DNA of 64,000 nucleotides from Calendula officinalis (Eukaryota; Streptophyta; Magnoliopsida; Asterales; Asteraceae): NCBI GenBank assembly GCA_963853835.1, contig OY970827.1:75859734-75923733 (forward strand). Reading direction: 5' to 3'. This document shows positions 11,576 to 22,652 of this stretch, piece by piece. The stretch's first letter is position 1. Each line of letters starts with the position of its first letter. The position numbers were made by a program, and so were the translations under genes. Under the pieces are notes generated by a model. It was not told the DNA's origin and searched no databases. It saw nothing but the letters and a program-made list of their open reading frames with translations.

Positions 11576-11718
11576 TCCTACTTAAGCTATTTACACTTTC
11601 CATCCTAAAGTTTTATAACTTACTATTATAAACCTAAACTTTTATTATTTATACTAACATCATTCATTTTTTGTTATTTGAGTATTTTCTCTTAAAACTT
11701 TATAACTCATAATTTTAA

Positions 11719-12086
11719 GGTCAAAATGCATTTTAGTACCCTGAACTTGGCTGACTGGAATTTCTACTACCCTGAACTATTAAAGGTGCACCATGGTACC
11801 CTGAACTTGACAAAATGGTCAATTTAGTACCCTGACTTACAAATTTGGTCTTGTTTTCTCACCTGATTTGCTTCTAATATCAATATATTGAGATGAACGT
11901 ATATTTTTTAGTCCGTTTAAAGCTCAAACGAAATTAAATCAAGTAAGAAAACGCGATCAAATTAATGAGTCAGGGTACTAAATCGACCATTTTGTCAAGT
12001 TCAGGGTACTATAGTGTACTTTTAATAGTTCAGGGTAGTAGAAATTCCAGTCAGCCAAGTTCAGGGTACTAAAATGCATTTTGGCC
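11719..12086 (+). mobile_element. 368-bp Mutator-type foldback MITE, copy 1
   Basis: Long terminal inverted repeats of about 140 bp begin ggtcaaaatgcattttag and end in the inverse, tgcattttggcc. An exact 9-bp target-site duplication taattttaa flanks it (11710-11718 and 12087-12095). Inside the repeats the words taccctgaacttg and its inverse alternate. Long TIRs plus a 9-bp duplication indicate a non-autonomous MULE. It has no coding capacity. Confidence 0.88.
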
Positions 12087-12098
12087 TAATTTTAACTA

Positions 12099-12409
12099 CT
12101 TCTCCGATTCAAAACAAGTGATACATTTTTCTTTTCGGAATGATTCAAAATAAGTGATACACTTTGAAATACCTTATTTGGGAAAAAAAATAGTGAGAAT
12201 CACACCTACTAACTATTTACTTTAATAAAGTGAAATGACCCATTTACCCTTAGTTTTGACTTTTAAACATTATTAACCCCATTTTATTCAAAAGGTGTAG
12301 CACTCATTCCACAATAACCATCCAATTAATCTAACTTAACCATCATTATAATCTTTTACCTCATAACCATGAAACCCAAAGTGTATCACTTATTTTGAAT
12401 CAGAGGAAG
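12099..12409. mobile_element. Stowaway-like MITE, 'CTTCCTCCGATTC' family
   Basis: A 311-bp copy flanked by TA with the same inverted termini as the element at 5558-5871. It begins three bases after the target-site duplication of the foldback element at 11719-12086. Confidence 0.8.
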
Positions 12410-13044
12410 TATTAAACTTTCATAATCCATATTTTAACATCTAAAATTTTAATTATTTACTTTATTATACTTTTCATACTTAGTGATATTTTACTGCTAA
12501 TTATTTTATTGTTAAAATATATATGATTTAAACATGAAATATCAACTATTTTAAACATAAATTTTTATTTTTGATTATATAAATCAAGTTAATCTGGAAT
12601 TTTAGTATTGAAATTTCTTTTAAGCATAGACTTGCATTTATTAATAAAATCACCCATTTTAAATCAAGTATAAATACACATTTAATTTTTTTTTTTAAAA
12701 ACTAGCTATAGCTTTAAAGACCATACGCGAAATACATCTACATAAACAAATTGATTAAAAGATACCAACCACTTCTAAAAATGGTTAGTATAAAAACCAT
12801 CTTAGTAAATGTTAATTGACTCAAGTTTCTAATTTATTGGATCGTTGGGTTTTATTATAAATATTTCTGAAGGTTAAAATTAAAGATAAATTATATGACA
12901 CGATATTTAAAATGTTGGGTTAATAAGAACTTATTTGATTTTGACTTACTATTTTAGTATTTTATAATTGAAAATTTAATTTATATCGATTTCGTTTCAT
13001 TTTATAAGCTCTAAAATTAAATTTATATAAAATAAGAGTTGTAA

Positions 13045-13079
13045 ACGCACAGCGAAGCGCGTACGTAATTTACTCGTTT
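13045..13079 (+). mobile_element. degenerate Helitron 3' end
   Basis: acgcacagcgaagcgcgtac can form an imperfect hairpin and is followed by gtaatttactcgt, resembling hairpin plus ttactagt. This is a probable eroded terminus of the family also seen at 22621, 23869, 25489 and 40716. Confidence 0.4.
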
Positions 13080-13124
13080 ATAAACAAATCTCCTTCACAT
13101 CACATTAGTTTAAATAACTCGTTA

Positions 13125-13243
13125 CTAAAAGAGCCAATGGTCTAGCGATAAAGGTGTTCGCCTCTAATCTTGTGGTTGAGGTTCAAATCTCATGATGAAG
13201 ATAAGATGGATTTAGGATTAGATTAGGATTGTCGTTAAAAAAA
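13125..13243 (+). mobile_element. tRNA-derived SINE with 18-bp target-site duplication
   Basis: The 119-bp element is flanked by perfect 18-bp direct repeats agtttaaataactcgtta (13107-13124 and 13244-13261). Box A (tggtctagcgataaagg) and box B (gaggttcaaatctc) are spaced as in tRNA-derived plant SINEs. The end is gtcgttaaaaaaa. A diverged antisense relative lies in the intron of the P450 gene at 52735-55264. Confidence 0.9.
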
Positions 13244-13277
13244 AGTTTAAATAACTCGTTAATTTTAGTTATATTTA

Positions 13278-13645
13278 GGCCAAAATGCATTCTAGTACCC
13301 TGAACTTGGCTGACTGGAATTTCTACTACCCTGAACTATTAAAGGTACACTATAGTACCCTGAACTTGACAAAATGATCGATTTAGTACCCTGACTCATT
13401 AATTTGATCGCGTTTTCTTACTTGATTTAATTTCGTTTGAGCTTTAAACGGACTAAAAAATATACGTTCATCTCAATATATTGATATTAGAAGCAAATCA
13501 GATGAGAAAACAAGACCAAATTTTTAAGTCAGGGTACTAAATTGACCATTTTGTCAAGTTCAGAGTACCATGGTGCACCTTTAATAGTTCAGGATAGTAG
13601 AATTTCTAGTCAGCCAAGTTCAGGATACTAAAATGCATTTTGGAC
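13278..13645 (-). mobile_element. 368-bp Mutator-type foldback MITE, copy 2 (inverted)
   Basis: It has the same length and family as the element at 11719-12086, but the unique centre is in reverse orientation. Its own exact 9-bp duplication ttatattta flanks it (13269-13277 and 13646-13654), which shows an independent insertion. It lies 108 bp beyond the stop codon of the oxidase gene at 13754-15391, on that gene's 3' side. Confidence 0.88.
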
Positions 13646-13753
13646 TTATATTTACTACGTGCAAAATATCTATTTAAACATTAACAAGGGTCTTAACTTC
13701 TAGCTTTTTTTTCTTTTCTTATTTTACACCGGTAACAACATTTTACCTACAAT

Positions 13754-15391
13754 CTACATGATCCTTAACCACAAAGATTTACTCGGAATCCCGCGATTAA
13801 CCACCGTTAACATGTAAAAACCCGGTGGTGCAACATAAATCGAAGGTGGAACCACCACTATTGTCTCAACCCGGCCGTCACTATCCATCTCCGAACTCAA
13901 ACACTCGAGTGTCACCATTCTTTGATTCATTGACAACGAATGGGTCGTAAACGGGGGTGCATATGCTACAATGGTTAAATTATTCATTTCTGTCCCGAGA
14001 CTAAAACCAACACTAAACTCGTGCCCGTTTTGTACACCAGTTTCATTTTGTGGGTAAATGATTGTCATGTTTGTTGGCCGAATATGGTCAAACCGGTTGC
14101 TCATGTAGTCGGGAACTAGAGCTTGTAGCCGTAGCTCGGTTGGGTGAGCCACCCCGTGTGAAATGTACCGGTTATGTGGGTTCCCGCCGGCTACTAAGAT
14201 TCTACCATCATGTAATAAGACCGCGGATGAATGATACAAACGGGCTATTTTCGTTGACCTTAGAACCTGAAACCGTTGGCCCGTTCGGTGTTCGGGCCGG
14301 TAAAGGTAAGGCTCGAAAGCGGGAAATGATGCACTATTCCATCCCGCACAACCTCGTTTTGCACCGTTTATAATTAAGATGTCACCCGTTGGTAATATTA
14401 ACATGTCACTCATGACCCGTGGTCCGGGCATGTTTTCCATCCGCCATTGGTGGTGGTCCCCGGTGATGACCATTCTCCCACACGATCTTAAACCGGGCAA
14501 GTATTTACGTCTTCGAGCCGCACCATATGCTCCACGGGCCGCACCACCACAAATCATGACTTCAACTTTAGTAAAGTTGTCGCTATTGTCTAAAGGAAGA
14601 ATTACCGAAGAACCGGAGCTCGGGTAACTGCGTGCCCCGTTTCCCGGGATTGCCGGGAACTTTTTTAAGACTTTTCGCCGTTTATAATCAAATAGAATCG
14701 AATCCCGGTTGGCAAATATGAACAAATTCCCGTCACTTGATAAGTGTAGAAACGGATACAAATTGTTTCCTTTTGAGTTCCGCTGGTACGTATGGTGCAA
14801 AAACGGGAGATAGTAATCTTTACCCGAGCCTAATTTTGGCACGAATTCGTAACTAAACGCATTTTCTCCACCAACAACTATAACACCGTTTTCCTGCGGG
14901 AGATATAAACTCGATGCGTACCAACGTCTAACCGACAACTTCCTCTCGGTTTCCATCCAATCACATTTGTGATTACTACACGATCTATAATATCGAATTT
15001 TTCTCGATCCCAACCCACTACCGCCCGTTTGAAGTAAAGTCCCGTTACTTAAAAACGAGCCCGAAGAACACCATGTGTCGGTCACAAGATGTAGAGCCCG
15101 AACTTTATTCCTCAACACGCTATACTCCACTGAATGTGCATAGCACGATGAGTCATCGTGATCACGAGTCTTGCACTTGTGAAGACGGTATTGTGATGGA
15201 CCCGCACGGGTTTGATCGAATATAACAACGTTGTTGTGGTGGGTCACCGCCATGTGCATAGCTACAACGCCCGTGTTGTTTAAAAGAAGTTTCCAATTCC
15301 ATTGACTACTTACGGGTTCGGCCCGATTGAACAATAGTAGAACGAGTATAAAACACTCGAGTGATCTACAACGGGCTTGTGTACCGTCCAT
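13754..15391 (-). CDS. GLOX: aldehyde/glyoxal oxidase-like copper radical oxidase (GLOX family)
   Basis: A single-exon gene of 545 residues, the usual length for plant GLOX proteins. Residues about 12-29 are a hydrophobic signal peptide, so the product is probably secreted to the cell wall. An N-terminal glyoxal-oxidase domain is followed from about residue 420 by the galactose-oxidase-like C-terminal domain. The expected active-site residues are visible: Cys108 in TDTWCSSG and Tyr158 in RRWYASS for the Tyr-Cys radical cofactor, Tyr386-His387 in RLYHSSA, and His484 in TTHSLSMNQR as copper ligands. The enzyme should oxidise small aldehydes with release of hydrogen peroxide; relatives act in pollen/tapetum development and wall defence. 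Repeats of the GxxxxxGG type indicate the Kelch-like propeller. Substrate and expression site cannot be read from sequence. I see no damage to the frame. Confidence 0.92.
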   Translation of the reverse strand: MDGTQARCRSLECFILVLLLFNRAEPVSSQWNWKLLLNNTGVVAMHMAVTHHNNVVIFDQTRAGPSQYRLHKCKTRDHDDSSCYAHSVEYSVLRNKVRALHLVTDTWCSSGSFLSNGTLLQTGGSGLGSRKIRYYRSCSNHKCDWMETERKLSVRRWYASSLYLPQENGVIVVGGENAFSYEFVPKLGSGKDYYLPFLHHTYQRNSKGNNLYPFLHLSSDGNLFIFANRDSILFDYKRRKVLKKFPAIPGNGARSYPSSGSSVILPLDNSDNFTKVEVMICGGAARGAYGAARRRKYLPGLRSCGRMVITGDHHQWRMENMPGPRVMSDMLILPTGDILIINGAKRGCAGWNSASFPAFEPYLYRPEHRTGQRFQVLRSTKIARLYHSSAVLLHDGRILVAGGNPHNRYISHGVAHPTELRLQALVPDYMSNRFDHIRPTNMTIIYPQNETGVQNGHEFSVGFSLGTEMNNLTIVAYAPPFTTHSLSMNQRMVTLECLSSEMDSDGRVETIVVVPPSIYVAPPGFYMLTVVNRGIPSKSLWLRIM

Positions 15392-16465
15392 GGGAGAACG
15401 AGGTACAAAAAAACGATAATTTAGAAGGAAGAATGTTAGTTATTTGTAGTTGGTATACTTGATTCTATTATTTTGTTAAAGAAAATGCATATGATACATC
15501 CTAAATCTTGGTACAACTACTTTACAAGATCACACAATAAAAGTTTACCCGAAAATGTTGCAAATTTTTTGGATAAAAAGGTGCCTAGGTGAACCGATTG
15601 CAGCGTATTCGATCTATGAACGAATAATATTAACAGAATGTAGTTTAATAAGCTTGATTCTGGTTTGTATATGACTTCGGCAAATAGGGCCACATCCACA
15701 ACATGTCTGAAAAAATAGAAAGAAATGAAGAAATAAAACATTATATAAAGAGAATGGTTATTGTTTCCTACAATTTGTGTATCGAACTTCTGTGTCGAGC
15801 TTATGCTCCATATTTGATTTTTTAATTACTTTTAACTCGTTTATAAATATCACCCGAGCAATAATTTAGTATATTATAAAATGGAAAAGTAATTGTATCG
15901 TTGTTACATACTTAAGCATATGTATGAAACCATCCAGAACTAAATTGTTTTGGTTAAAAAAAAAAATTATAACTCAACACATAAAATCATTGGTGTATCA
16001 AATGTATCAAAGCTTTTCTAAAACTCATCACAATTCTTGAATCTTAATTATGTTTTAGTTAAAATTATGTTCAAGCTTCATTTTTCTTGAAGTGGTGTTT
16101 ATATTTAACGCATGTCTTTGTGTGTGTATAGTTTTGTTTTTTATTGTTTAAGTGTTCTATTATGGTAGGAAAGTGACAAGACTTTCGTAAAAAATAACTG
16201 TTTTGAGTTTTTTTTTAATTAAAATTATGTAATTATGAGTGGTTCAACACCTAAGTTTAAATACGTATAAATGTGAATAAAATTATATATTAGAAAAAGA
16301 AAAAAAATATAATATAGTATGAAATTATCTTAAACTAAAAAAAGTATAAATGTGAATAAAATTACATATTAGAAAAAAAAAAAAAAACAAGCATATCCGG
16401 GTTATAACCATATCCGTTTTGAGATTTCATCAAATTTCTCACTCTGCTATCCACTTTCCACAACA
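15392..16465. other. intergenic region between divergent genes
   Basis: About 1.07 kb of AT-rich sequence separating the oxidase (minus) and the rhodanese gene (plus). It must contain both promoters. Short open frames here have no recognisable features. An approximate repeat, tataaatgtgaataaaatta, occurs at about 16267 and 16345. Nothing else is supported. Confidence 0.5.
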
Positions 16466-19371
16466 ATGGAAGCTTTTGGTCTTTCAATATCACCTCTCAT
16501 ATCGAAACAATGTAATCCCAAACACAATCCACTTTACAATAATCACCAATTTCACAAAACTTATTTAGTAAATTCATCTTCTTCGAATCACAAACCTCAA
16601 AATCAATTTCAATTTCGATCCAAATCCAGTGTACGTTTATGTTCCAGTAATCCAATTTTCTCGCAATTAGGTTGACTTTTTGTAATGTTTGATTGATTTG
16701 ATGATTTTAGTATAAAAGGATAATAAAAGCCCAAGCAGTTGATGAAGATTATGAGCTGAAGCAAGTGAAGGATATGGCTGCTGCTAGGAAGAGATGGGAA
16801 GCACTGGTATTTCCAATTTTTTTTATAATAAAAAATCAAATTAATTTTTTATTTTATTTTATCATGCTATGATGTTTTGCATTGTTTGTGGAAGATTGAA
16901 CTCTTAGATTAATACTTGAATTTAGAATTGGATATATATATCTATGATGAGTTTATCATTTTAGTAAAGGGGTTTTACGAGTATTTTAATTCATTCCATT
17001 GTTTTTGTATGCTGTAATCAGGGAAATTGACAAGAAATGTAACCAAAAATTATAAATTTGAGAATGTGAGGTATGTGTAATTCCTATTCTTGTTAAAATC
17101 CAAAAGAGTGAAAGTTTAATTCAAATAAATGGAAATTGTGTCAAAATTGAATTATATTTGTATCTCTAAATTTGTCAAAAATTAAATTTACAGTCTTATA
17201 CTTGTCATAAATTAAACTTTCACTCCTATGTTTATCAAAAGTTGAACTTTCACTCCTAAATATGTCAAGAAATGAATTTTCACTCATTAAATATATGTTA
17301 ATACCTGATATTGTCAAATTTGGGGTCTTTGTTTTATTTATTGGTAGCTAATGGCAAAATGCTTTAAATGATAGTCATTTTTTAACAACCTTCTTTATTT
17401 ATTTGTAATTGATAAACATATTTTTTTAAGGAGTTTTTTTAATGATATCCTTTAGGGCTGTCTTTAAATGCACAAAAAAATTGTACATTAATTTATGGAG
17501 AGATTAATCCTAAAATTCAAGGGTTTGTTATAGATTGATGTACAAATTTCTGATACATGTCTTGACATTTTAATGACAGTTATCATTTTCTTATTTTTAT
17601 AAAGGGTTTTGAAGGGCTGTCTTTAAGTGCATAAAAATTTGTACAATAAAGTTTTTTACTCGTTTATTTTAGGTGAGAGAGGAAAAAGTGAAACTTCTTA
17701 CACCAAAAGAAGCCGGATATGCGATTCAACTGTCTGGAAAAACATTACTTGATGTTCGTCCATCTACAGAGCATGAAAAGGTGAAAATAGACATGTAAAA
17801 AATAGGTCATGATATTATGAAAGCAAAATTATTATTATTGTTTGTTTTGAAGGCTTGGGTTAAAAGGTCAACTTGGATTCCAATATTTGATATCGATAAT
17901 CAGTTTGATGCTGGAACTCTTTCAAGAAAGGTCACAAGTTACATGATGGGTATCACACCATTTTTTCTTATTTGATTATTGAAATATTAGTTATGTGTTG
18001 AATATAATTATATATAAAAAAAAGAAATAATGGAATAACCCTTTTTTGAAGTAAGGTCATTTTCGTCATTTAGCAAGTTTTTGGTCGAGAAGCAGATATA
18101 TCATATAAATGACACAAGATACATACTTGGGCAGCATGTATGAAATTTTTTAATAGATGGTTGGTCTTAATAAAAAAAAGTTGAATACTTTGGTGACCTC
18201 CACATACATTATACCTAAAAAGTAAAAACTATAATACTAAATTAGTAATATTTATTTTTAGGTGATTATTATTTATATAAATTTTCGAATGCACGCAGGA
18301 GGTTGGTGGAGCGGTGTACCTACGTTATCTTTCAATAAGTATGTCAAGATTCTTCCAAATAATATAATTAAAAATATAATTAATTATTTACTAACAATTA
18401 TTTGTTTTTAACAGTCAATTCGTACCAAAAGTTACAGAGAAATTTCCAAAAGATACGGACCTCATTGTTGCATGCCAAAAGGGATTAAGGTAAAATGTTT
18501 TTATCTTGAACTTATATGATTTTATTCCATTTATTCAATTTTGAATAAGAAATAGTATTAAATATTTTTTTTTTTTTGTAGATCGTTAGCAGCTTGTGAG
18601 CTACTATATAATGCTGGTTATAGAAACCTTTTTTGGGTTCAAGGAGGTTTAGAGGCTGCAGAAGAAGAGGTACAACTTAATTTAAATAATATATTAACTT
18701 TTCATTAAAAATGAAGAAAAAATTTGATAATAATTAAAATTTATTCATTGCAGGATCTCGAAAGGGAAGGTCCTCAACCGTTTAAGTTTGCTGGAATTGG
18801 CGGGCTTTCAGAGTTCCTCGGGTAACCGTTTTGTTTTTTTTTTCAATTTATATTTAATCTAAGAATTTGATTAAATGATTTATTTTTAACTGGTTGCTTA
18901 TTTTCTTTATTTGTTAATTATGCAGTTGGACCGATCAACAAAGAGCTCAAGCCACAAAAGAGGGTTGGGGTTACCGATTAGTCTTTACTGCTCGATTGGT
19001 AACTAATCTTGTACCTTTTTCATTCAAATTTAGTTGTATATAATCTAAATGTTGGAAAACGGGCTGGTTGGAAAACGGGCCAAAATGGGTTGGGTTGAAA
19101 CGGGCCCGACACGGTTGGGTTGAGGGGAAACATTTTGTTTGAAGATATTGTTGTAATTTTACCAGTTTGACCTGTTAGAGATAAACATAACCCGAATGAC
19201 CCGTATCATAACTAAACGGGCTGAAATTACCACCTCTAAATTATAATGTAAACAATTGTAACCCGTTCAGCCCGTTCCACTTTTCAGCTAGGGGTTGTTA
19301 TTGCTGCGGATGCATTATTTCTTGGTGCTCAACAAGTGGCCCGTTATCTTCAAGATTTAAGGGCCAACTAA
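16466..19371 (+). CDS. STR11: rhodanese-like domain-containing protein 11, chloroplastic
   Basis: Ten exons join in phase to 297 residues: 16466-16630, 16711-16806, 17673-17780, 17853-17949, 18299-18338, 18415-18489, 18582-18669, 18754-18821, 18926-18998 and 19288-19371. The first exon is Ser/Asn-rich, with few acidic residues, as in a chloroplast transit peptide. Then come IIKAQAVDEDYELKQVKDM, a rhodanese fold with LLDVRPSTEHEK, and the active-site loop IVACQKGLRS carrying the catalytic Cys. After that come LFWVQGGLEAAEEE and a C-terminal hydrophobic segment (LGVVIAADALFLGAQQVA) that may contact the membrane. The order matches Arabidopsis STR11 closely. Rhodaneses transfer sulfane sulfur; the physiological partner of STR11 is not known from sequence. 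The second intron carries a 30-bp tandem repeat, and the last intron holds a hAT-like MITE fragment. Confidence 0.9.
17151..17290. repeat. 30-bp degenerate tandem repeat in STR11 intron 2
   Basis: Nearly five units of a 30-bp motif of the form attaaactttcactcctatg followed by tttatcaaaa. The units differ by several substitutions. Separately, the word gggctgtctttaaatgcac recurs in altered form at about 17456 and 17613. Confidence 0.6.
19045..19247. mobile_element. hAT-like MITE fragment inside the last STR11 intron
   Basis: GGGCTGG/GGGTTGGG-rich sequence ends in gaaattaccacctcta, which inverted (TAGAGGTGGTAATTTC) resembles hAT termini. Imperfect flanks (tctaaatg and tctaaatt) may be the target-site duplication. 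The left terminus is not clear. Confidence 0.45.
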
Positions 19372-19854
19372 TTACGGTTGAAAGAATAAATTTTCATGAG
19401 GCAATAAATTTTGTAACAGTAATAAATTGTAAATGTATTTGTATGTGTATAATCTAGTGTAGCATTATTACTGTTTTTTTGTGTGATTTGAATGCTTAAT
19501 GATAAATGAATCTTTTTGGGTTATGTTTTATCTAAAATGGTTCAGATGAAAAAATGAGTAGGTCAAAAATCAAATGGGTCTAACGGGTTAAAAGTGGTAT
19601 GAAGTGTACTTTTAATGCAAATGACTTTCTAAATTGCTTTTTTTGGAAGCTTAGATTATAATTGTAAAATGTATTTTTTTTTTCCTCTTATGTAACCCAC
19701 ATTTAAAAAAATGTGTTCACGGGTGAGCCCAAAACAACCTTTTTCGATTTGTACTATGAAATTAAAACGTTGAACTAGAGCTGGTTATGGCCCGTTATGA
19801 TTCATCTTTGTTATTGCACAAAACATAATAAAACGAGATAAACGAACAAGCCCA
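19372..19854. other. convergent intergenic spacer
   Basis: About 480 bp between the 3' ends of STR11 and the P450 pseudogene. It is T-rich and includes a short GGGTC/AACGGGTT segment near 19560-19600 like the hAT MITE interiors. No gene is seen. Confidence 0.4.
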
Positions 19855-21359
19855 TTAAACGGGAGTTGCAACGGCGAGAAGTGGGACCCGCTTGCGAACC
19901 GCAATCCCGGGGCATTCGGACATATCCAAATACTCTCCATTACCCAATTTCCAATCGAAATTACACAAAAGACTCGCTATCAAATTGTCATTTGTAGCCA
20001 TTGCAAAAGCAATCCCGGGGCAAATCCGTCTCCCGGCCCCAAACGGGATCAACTCAAAATCATGCCCTTTGAAATCAATACTCGAACCCAAAAACCTCTC
20101 GGGCCGAAACTCCTCCGGGTCGGCCCAATAAGTCGGGTCCCACCCGATGGCCCAAACGTTAGTCATAACCATGGTTCCTTTTGCTATATCATACCCCATG
20201 ACTTTAACATCTTTAGAGGCGATTCTTGGAACGAGCATAGGAAGTGGTGGATGGAGTCGAAGAGTCTCTTTGATTACTGCTTTTAAATATTTCATCTTTT
20301 CTAGATCTTCTTCCGTGAGGGTGGTTTTATCGGGTTTAGTACCGTGTAAAACCTGTCTCACATCGTTCTGTGTTTTCTTCATGATGTCCGGGTGGCGAAG
20401 GAGCTCCGCCATCACCCATTCCAGAACCGAGGCGGTGGTGTCCGTTCCGGCGGTATACGCGTCTAGAAGTAGTGCTTTAATGTTGGTGTTGTCGAGTAAA
20501 ATACCGCATGTTTCATCCTTTTGTATCTCAGAGCACGATATCTACAAAATTGTCATGGTCAACGGGATTTGTTGACCTACCATTATGTTTCTTTTTATGC
20601 TCTTCGACTACTTCCTCGATGAATTCGTCCATCTCTCTAGAGATCCTTTCGACTTTAGAATCGAGACCGTTGACTCGGTCAACCCATGAAAGTTGTGGTA
20701 TGAAATCTCGGAATGTAAAGGAGCCAGATATTACCATAAAGTCTCTCAAAAGTTGTTTGAATTTCTTCCCGTTTTGCCCTTCACCATATTTCCTCCCTAA
20801 GATGACCCAACACGTCACGTTGTTTGTGTATCTCACGAACAAATCACTTAAGTTTATGACTTCGTTTTTCGAATCGCTAATAGTTTTCAACAAAAGGTCG
20901 GTTTCTTCTTCTCGTGTTGAGCGAAAAAACCGAACCCTTTTGGTGTTGAGTAGTTGGAGCACCAAGATACTCTTCAAGTGTCTCCAGTGTTCCCCATAGG
21001 GGGACCCAGAGACAGTTTTAGAATCATAAAGAAGTTTCTTGGCCAATTTGGATTCGGGCCGGCCCGCGAAGATTATGTCATGAGTTTTCATTATCTCACG
21101 GGCCGCCTCGGGTGAAGAGGCGACCACCGTGGGGACGTTTCCAAGGTGGACGAGCATGAGCGGGCCGTAACGGGCGGCTAACGAGTGGAAGAATCGGTGG
21201 GGGAGGGTGCCGAGTTGGTGGAAGTTTCCGATGATCGGTAACCGGGGTGGTGATGGTGGCGGGTTTATGGATTTTTTTTTTAGGGAAGAATTGCCAATTG
21301 ATGAAGAAAAGAAGGATGAATAAGGGCCAAACGAATGGATTCCACAAGAAGCTCAGCAT
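19855..21359 (-). pseudogene. intronless CYP71-type cytochrome P450 with two frameshifts
   Basis: The reading starts at the ATG at 21359 with an N-terminal membrane anchor (WPLFILLFFINW). The frame breaks in a run of ten A (plus-strand T run, 21272-21281); past it the frame shifts to the proline hinge PPPSPPRLPIIGNFHQLG and continues well. A second break at about 20528-20533 gives a stop after NFVDIVL where relatives continue LEIQKDE. The C-terminal part has the I-helix AGTDTT, ETLR (ExxR), PERF and the haem loop FGAGRRICPG with its Cys. The three other P450s here have an intron just before the I-helix motif; this copy runs through that point (about 20463) without one. Intact it would be about 500 residues. 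It is either a recent pseudogene, possibly retroposed or with intron loss, or a gene with two assembly indels. Confidence 0.8.
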
Positions 21360-22600
21360 GGTGTAATTAACAACTAATTATGTTGTCAATTATATATGGC
21401 CTAAATGGTAATAAATAAACACAGTTGTCTTAACATGGGTGTTCGTTCATGGGGAAGTTAACTTGACCAGAACAGAAAAATACCATGGTTAACTGTTAAG
21501 CACACCTTAGTTATCATTATTCTTTTTAATAATCTCTCTTTTTCAATGACATTCCTATTTATAATGGGCTTTCCGGGTTGGCCGAGTTTTCTGCTCGTAG
21601 CGCAATTAAATCGTTATCGTGATCATTTACGAACATTCTCTGGTAAATGTTTTATAGATATTCACAACATGTATATAGTAGTATATATCTATCTTTATAT
21701 ATGTAACTTAGGGCTGGACTAAAGGGTGTTCCAAATAAATTTGATATTTAGTGGGTATATTTGATTTATATATCTAAAAATAGAATTAGATAATATTTAT
21801 CACTCATAAATCGTCTTATATCTGTTGTCTTATCCTATTTTTTTTAATAGTGGGGACACGAACGGCCAAAAGCCGAATGAATTAACTATTAACTACTCCG
21901 TATTATCTATATAATACATTTACCGTAGCTTATATTGCGCTATGAACAGTAGATTCTAAGTCTGCTAATGTGCGCTGGATAAATATGATAATACACAGAA
22001 GTGTTTGTAGATTATTACAGAAAACTCTTGCTAGGTAAATTTGATAGGGTGCCAGCCTTCTTCCCATCGTATTCGTGTTTAATTCCCATTTGTTTTTTGT
22101 TTTGGTAAATGTTCCCACTATACCATCCTTTATTTCAAATGTTTTTTTATATAACTCAAAAATCAAAATAAATAATAAATTTTTTATCTTATAGCAATTT
22201 ATATATAGATGTCTAATTTTTTTTATCGCAATTTATACATCTATGGAATATCGAAGTGGGATCCGGTGATAACTCTAAATTTGGTGAGGATTGTAAGAAC
22301 AATTCTTAACTAATCGTTTTAAAAAAATTGGATAATTATCAAAAATTTTGGATCATTATAAAAAATTGTTTCCTCTTAAAGATGTAAAATTTTTAATAAT
22401 GATCCAATTTTTTTTATACATCATATATTTACACATTCTTTATTATATTTTAAAAATTCAAGATATTACTAACAATAATACGACTACTTTTATTATGATG
22501 TTAATATTGTTACTATATATGATACAATGCTATAAAGTTTTGATCACAAATACAAAATAAAATATCAAATTGAATAACAGCCAAATTTATTTTCGCCTAA
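21360..22600. other. AT-rich intergenic region
   Basis: Upstream region of the P450 pseudogene. It contains no recognised gene or complete repeat. Small open frames here lack any feature worth naming. Confidence 0.4.
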
Positions 22601-22620
22601 GAAAATGGTCGTTTTAAAAC

Positions 22621-22652
22621 CACGCAGCAACGCGCGTGCCTTATATTACTTG
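22621..22652 (+). mobile_element. probable Helitron 3' end
   Basis: The hairpin cacgcagcaacgcgcgtg is followed by ccttatattacttg and then T. The terminal CTTG differs from canonical CTRR by one base, so this is an eroded terminus. Confidence 0.5.

Noticed and set aside
1087..13243. True tRNA genes at the box A/box B sites
   Set aside because: No cloverleaf with an anticodon stem could be drawn; A-tails and target-site duplications show these are SINEs.
14062..14627. Plus-strand frames across the oxidase gene
   Set aside because: Antisense shadows; the minus-strand protein has all expected copper ligands.
20147..20999. Long plus-strand frames across the P450 pseudogene
   Set aside because: Antisense shadows of the minus-strand P450 reading frame.
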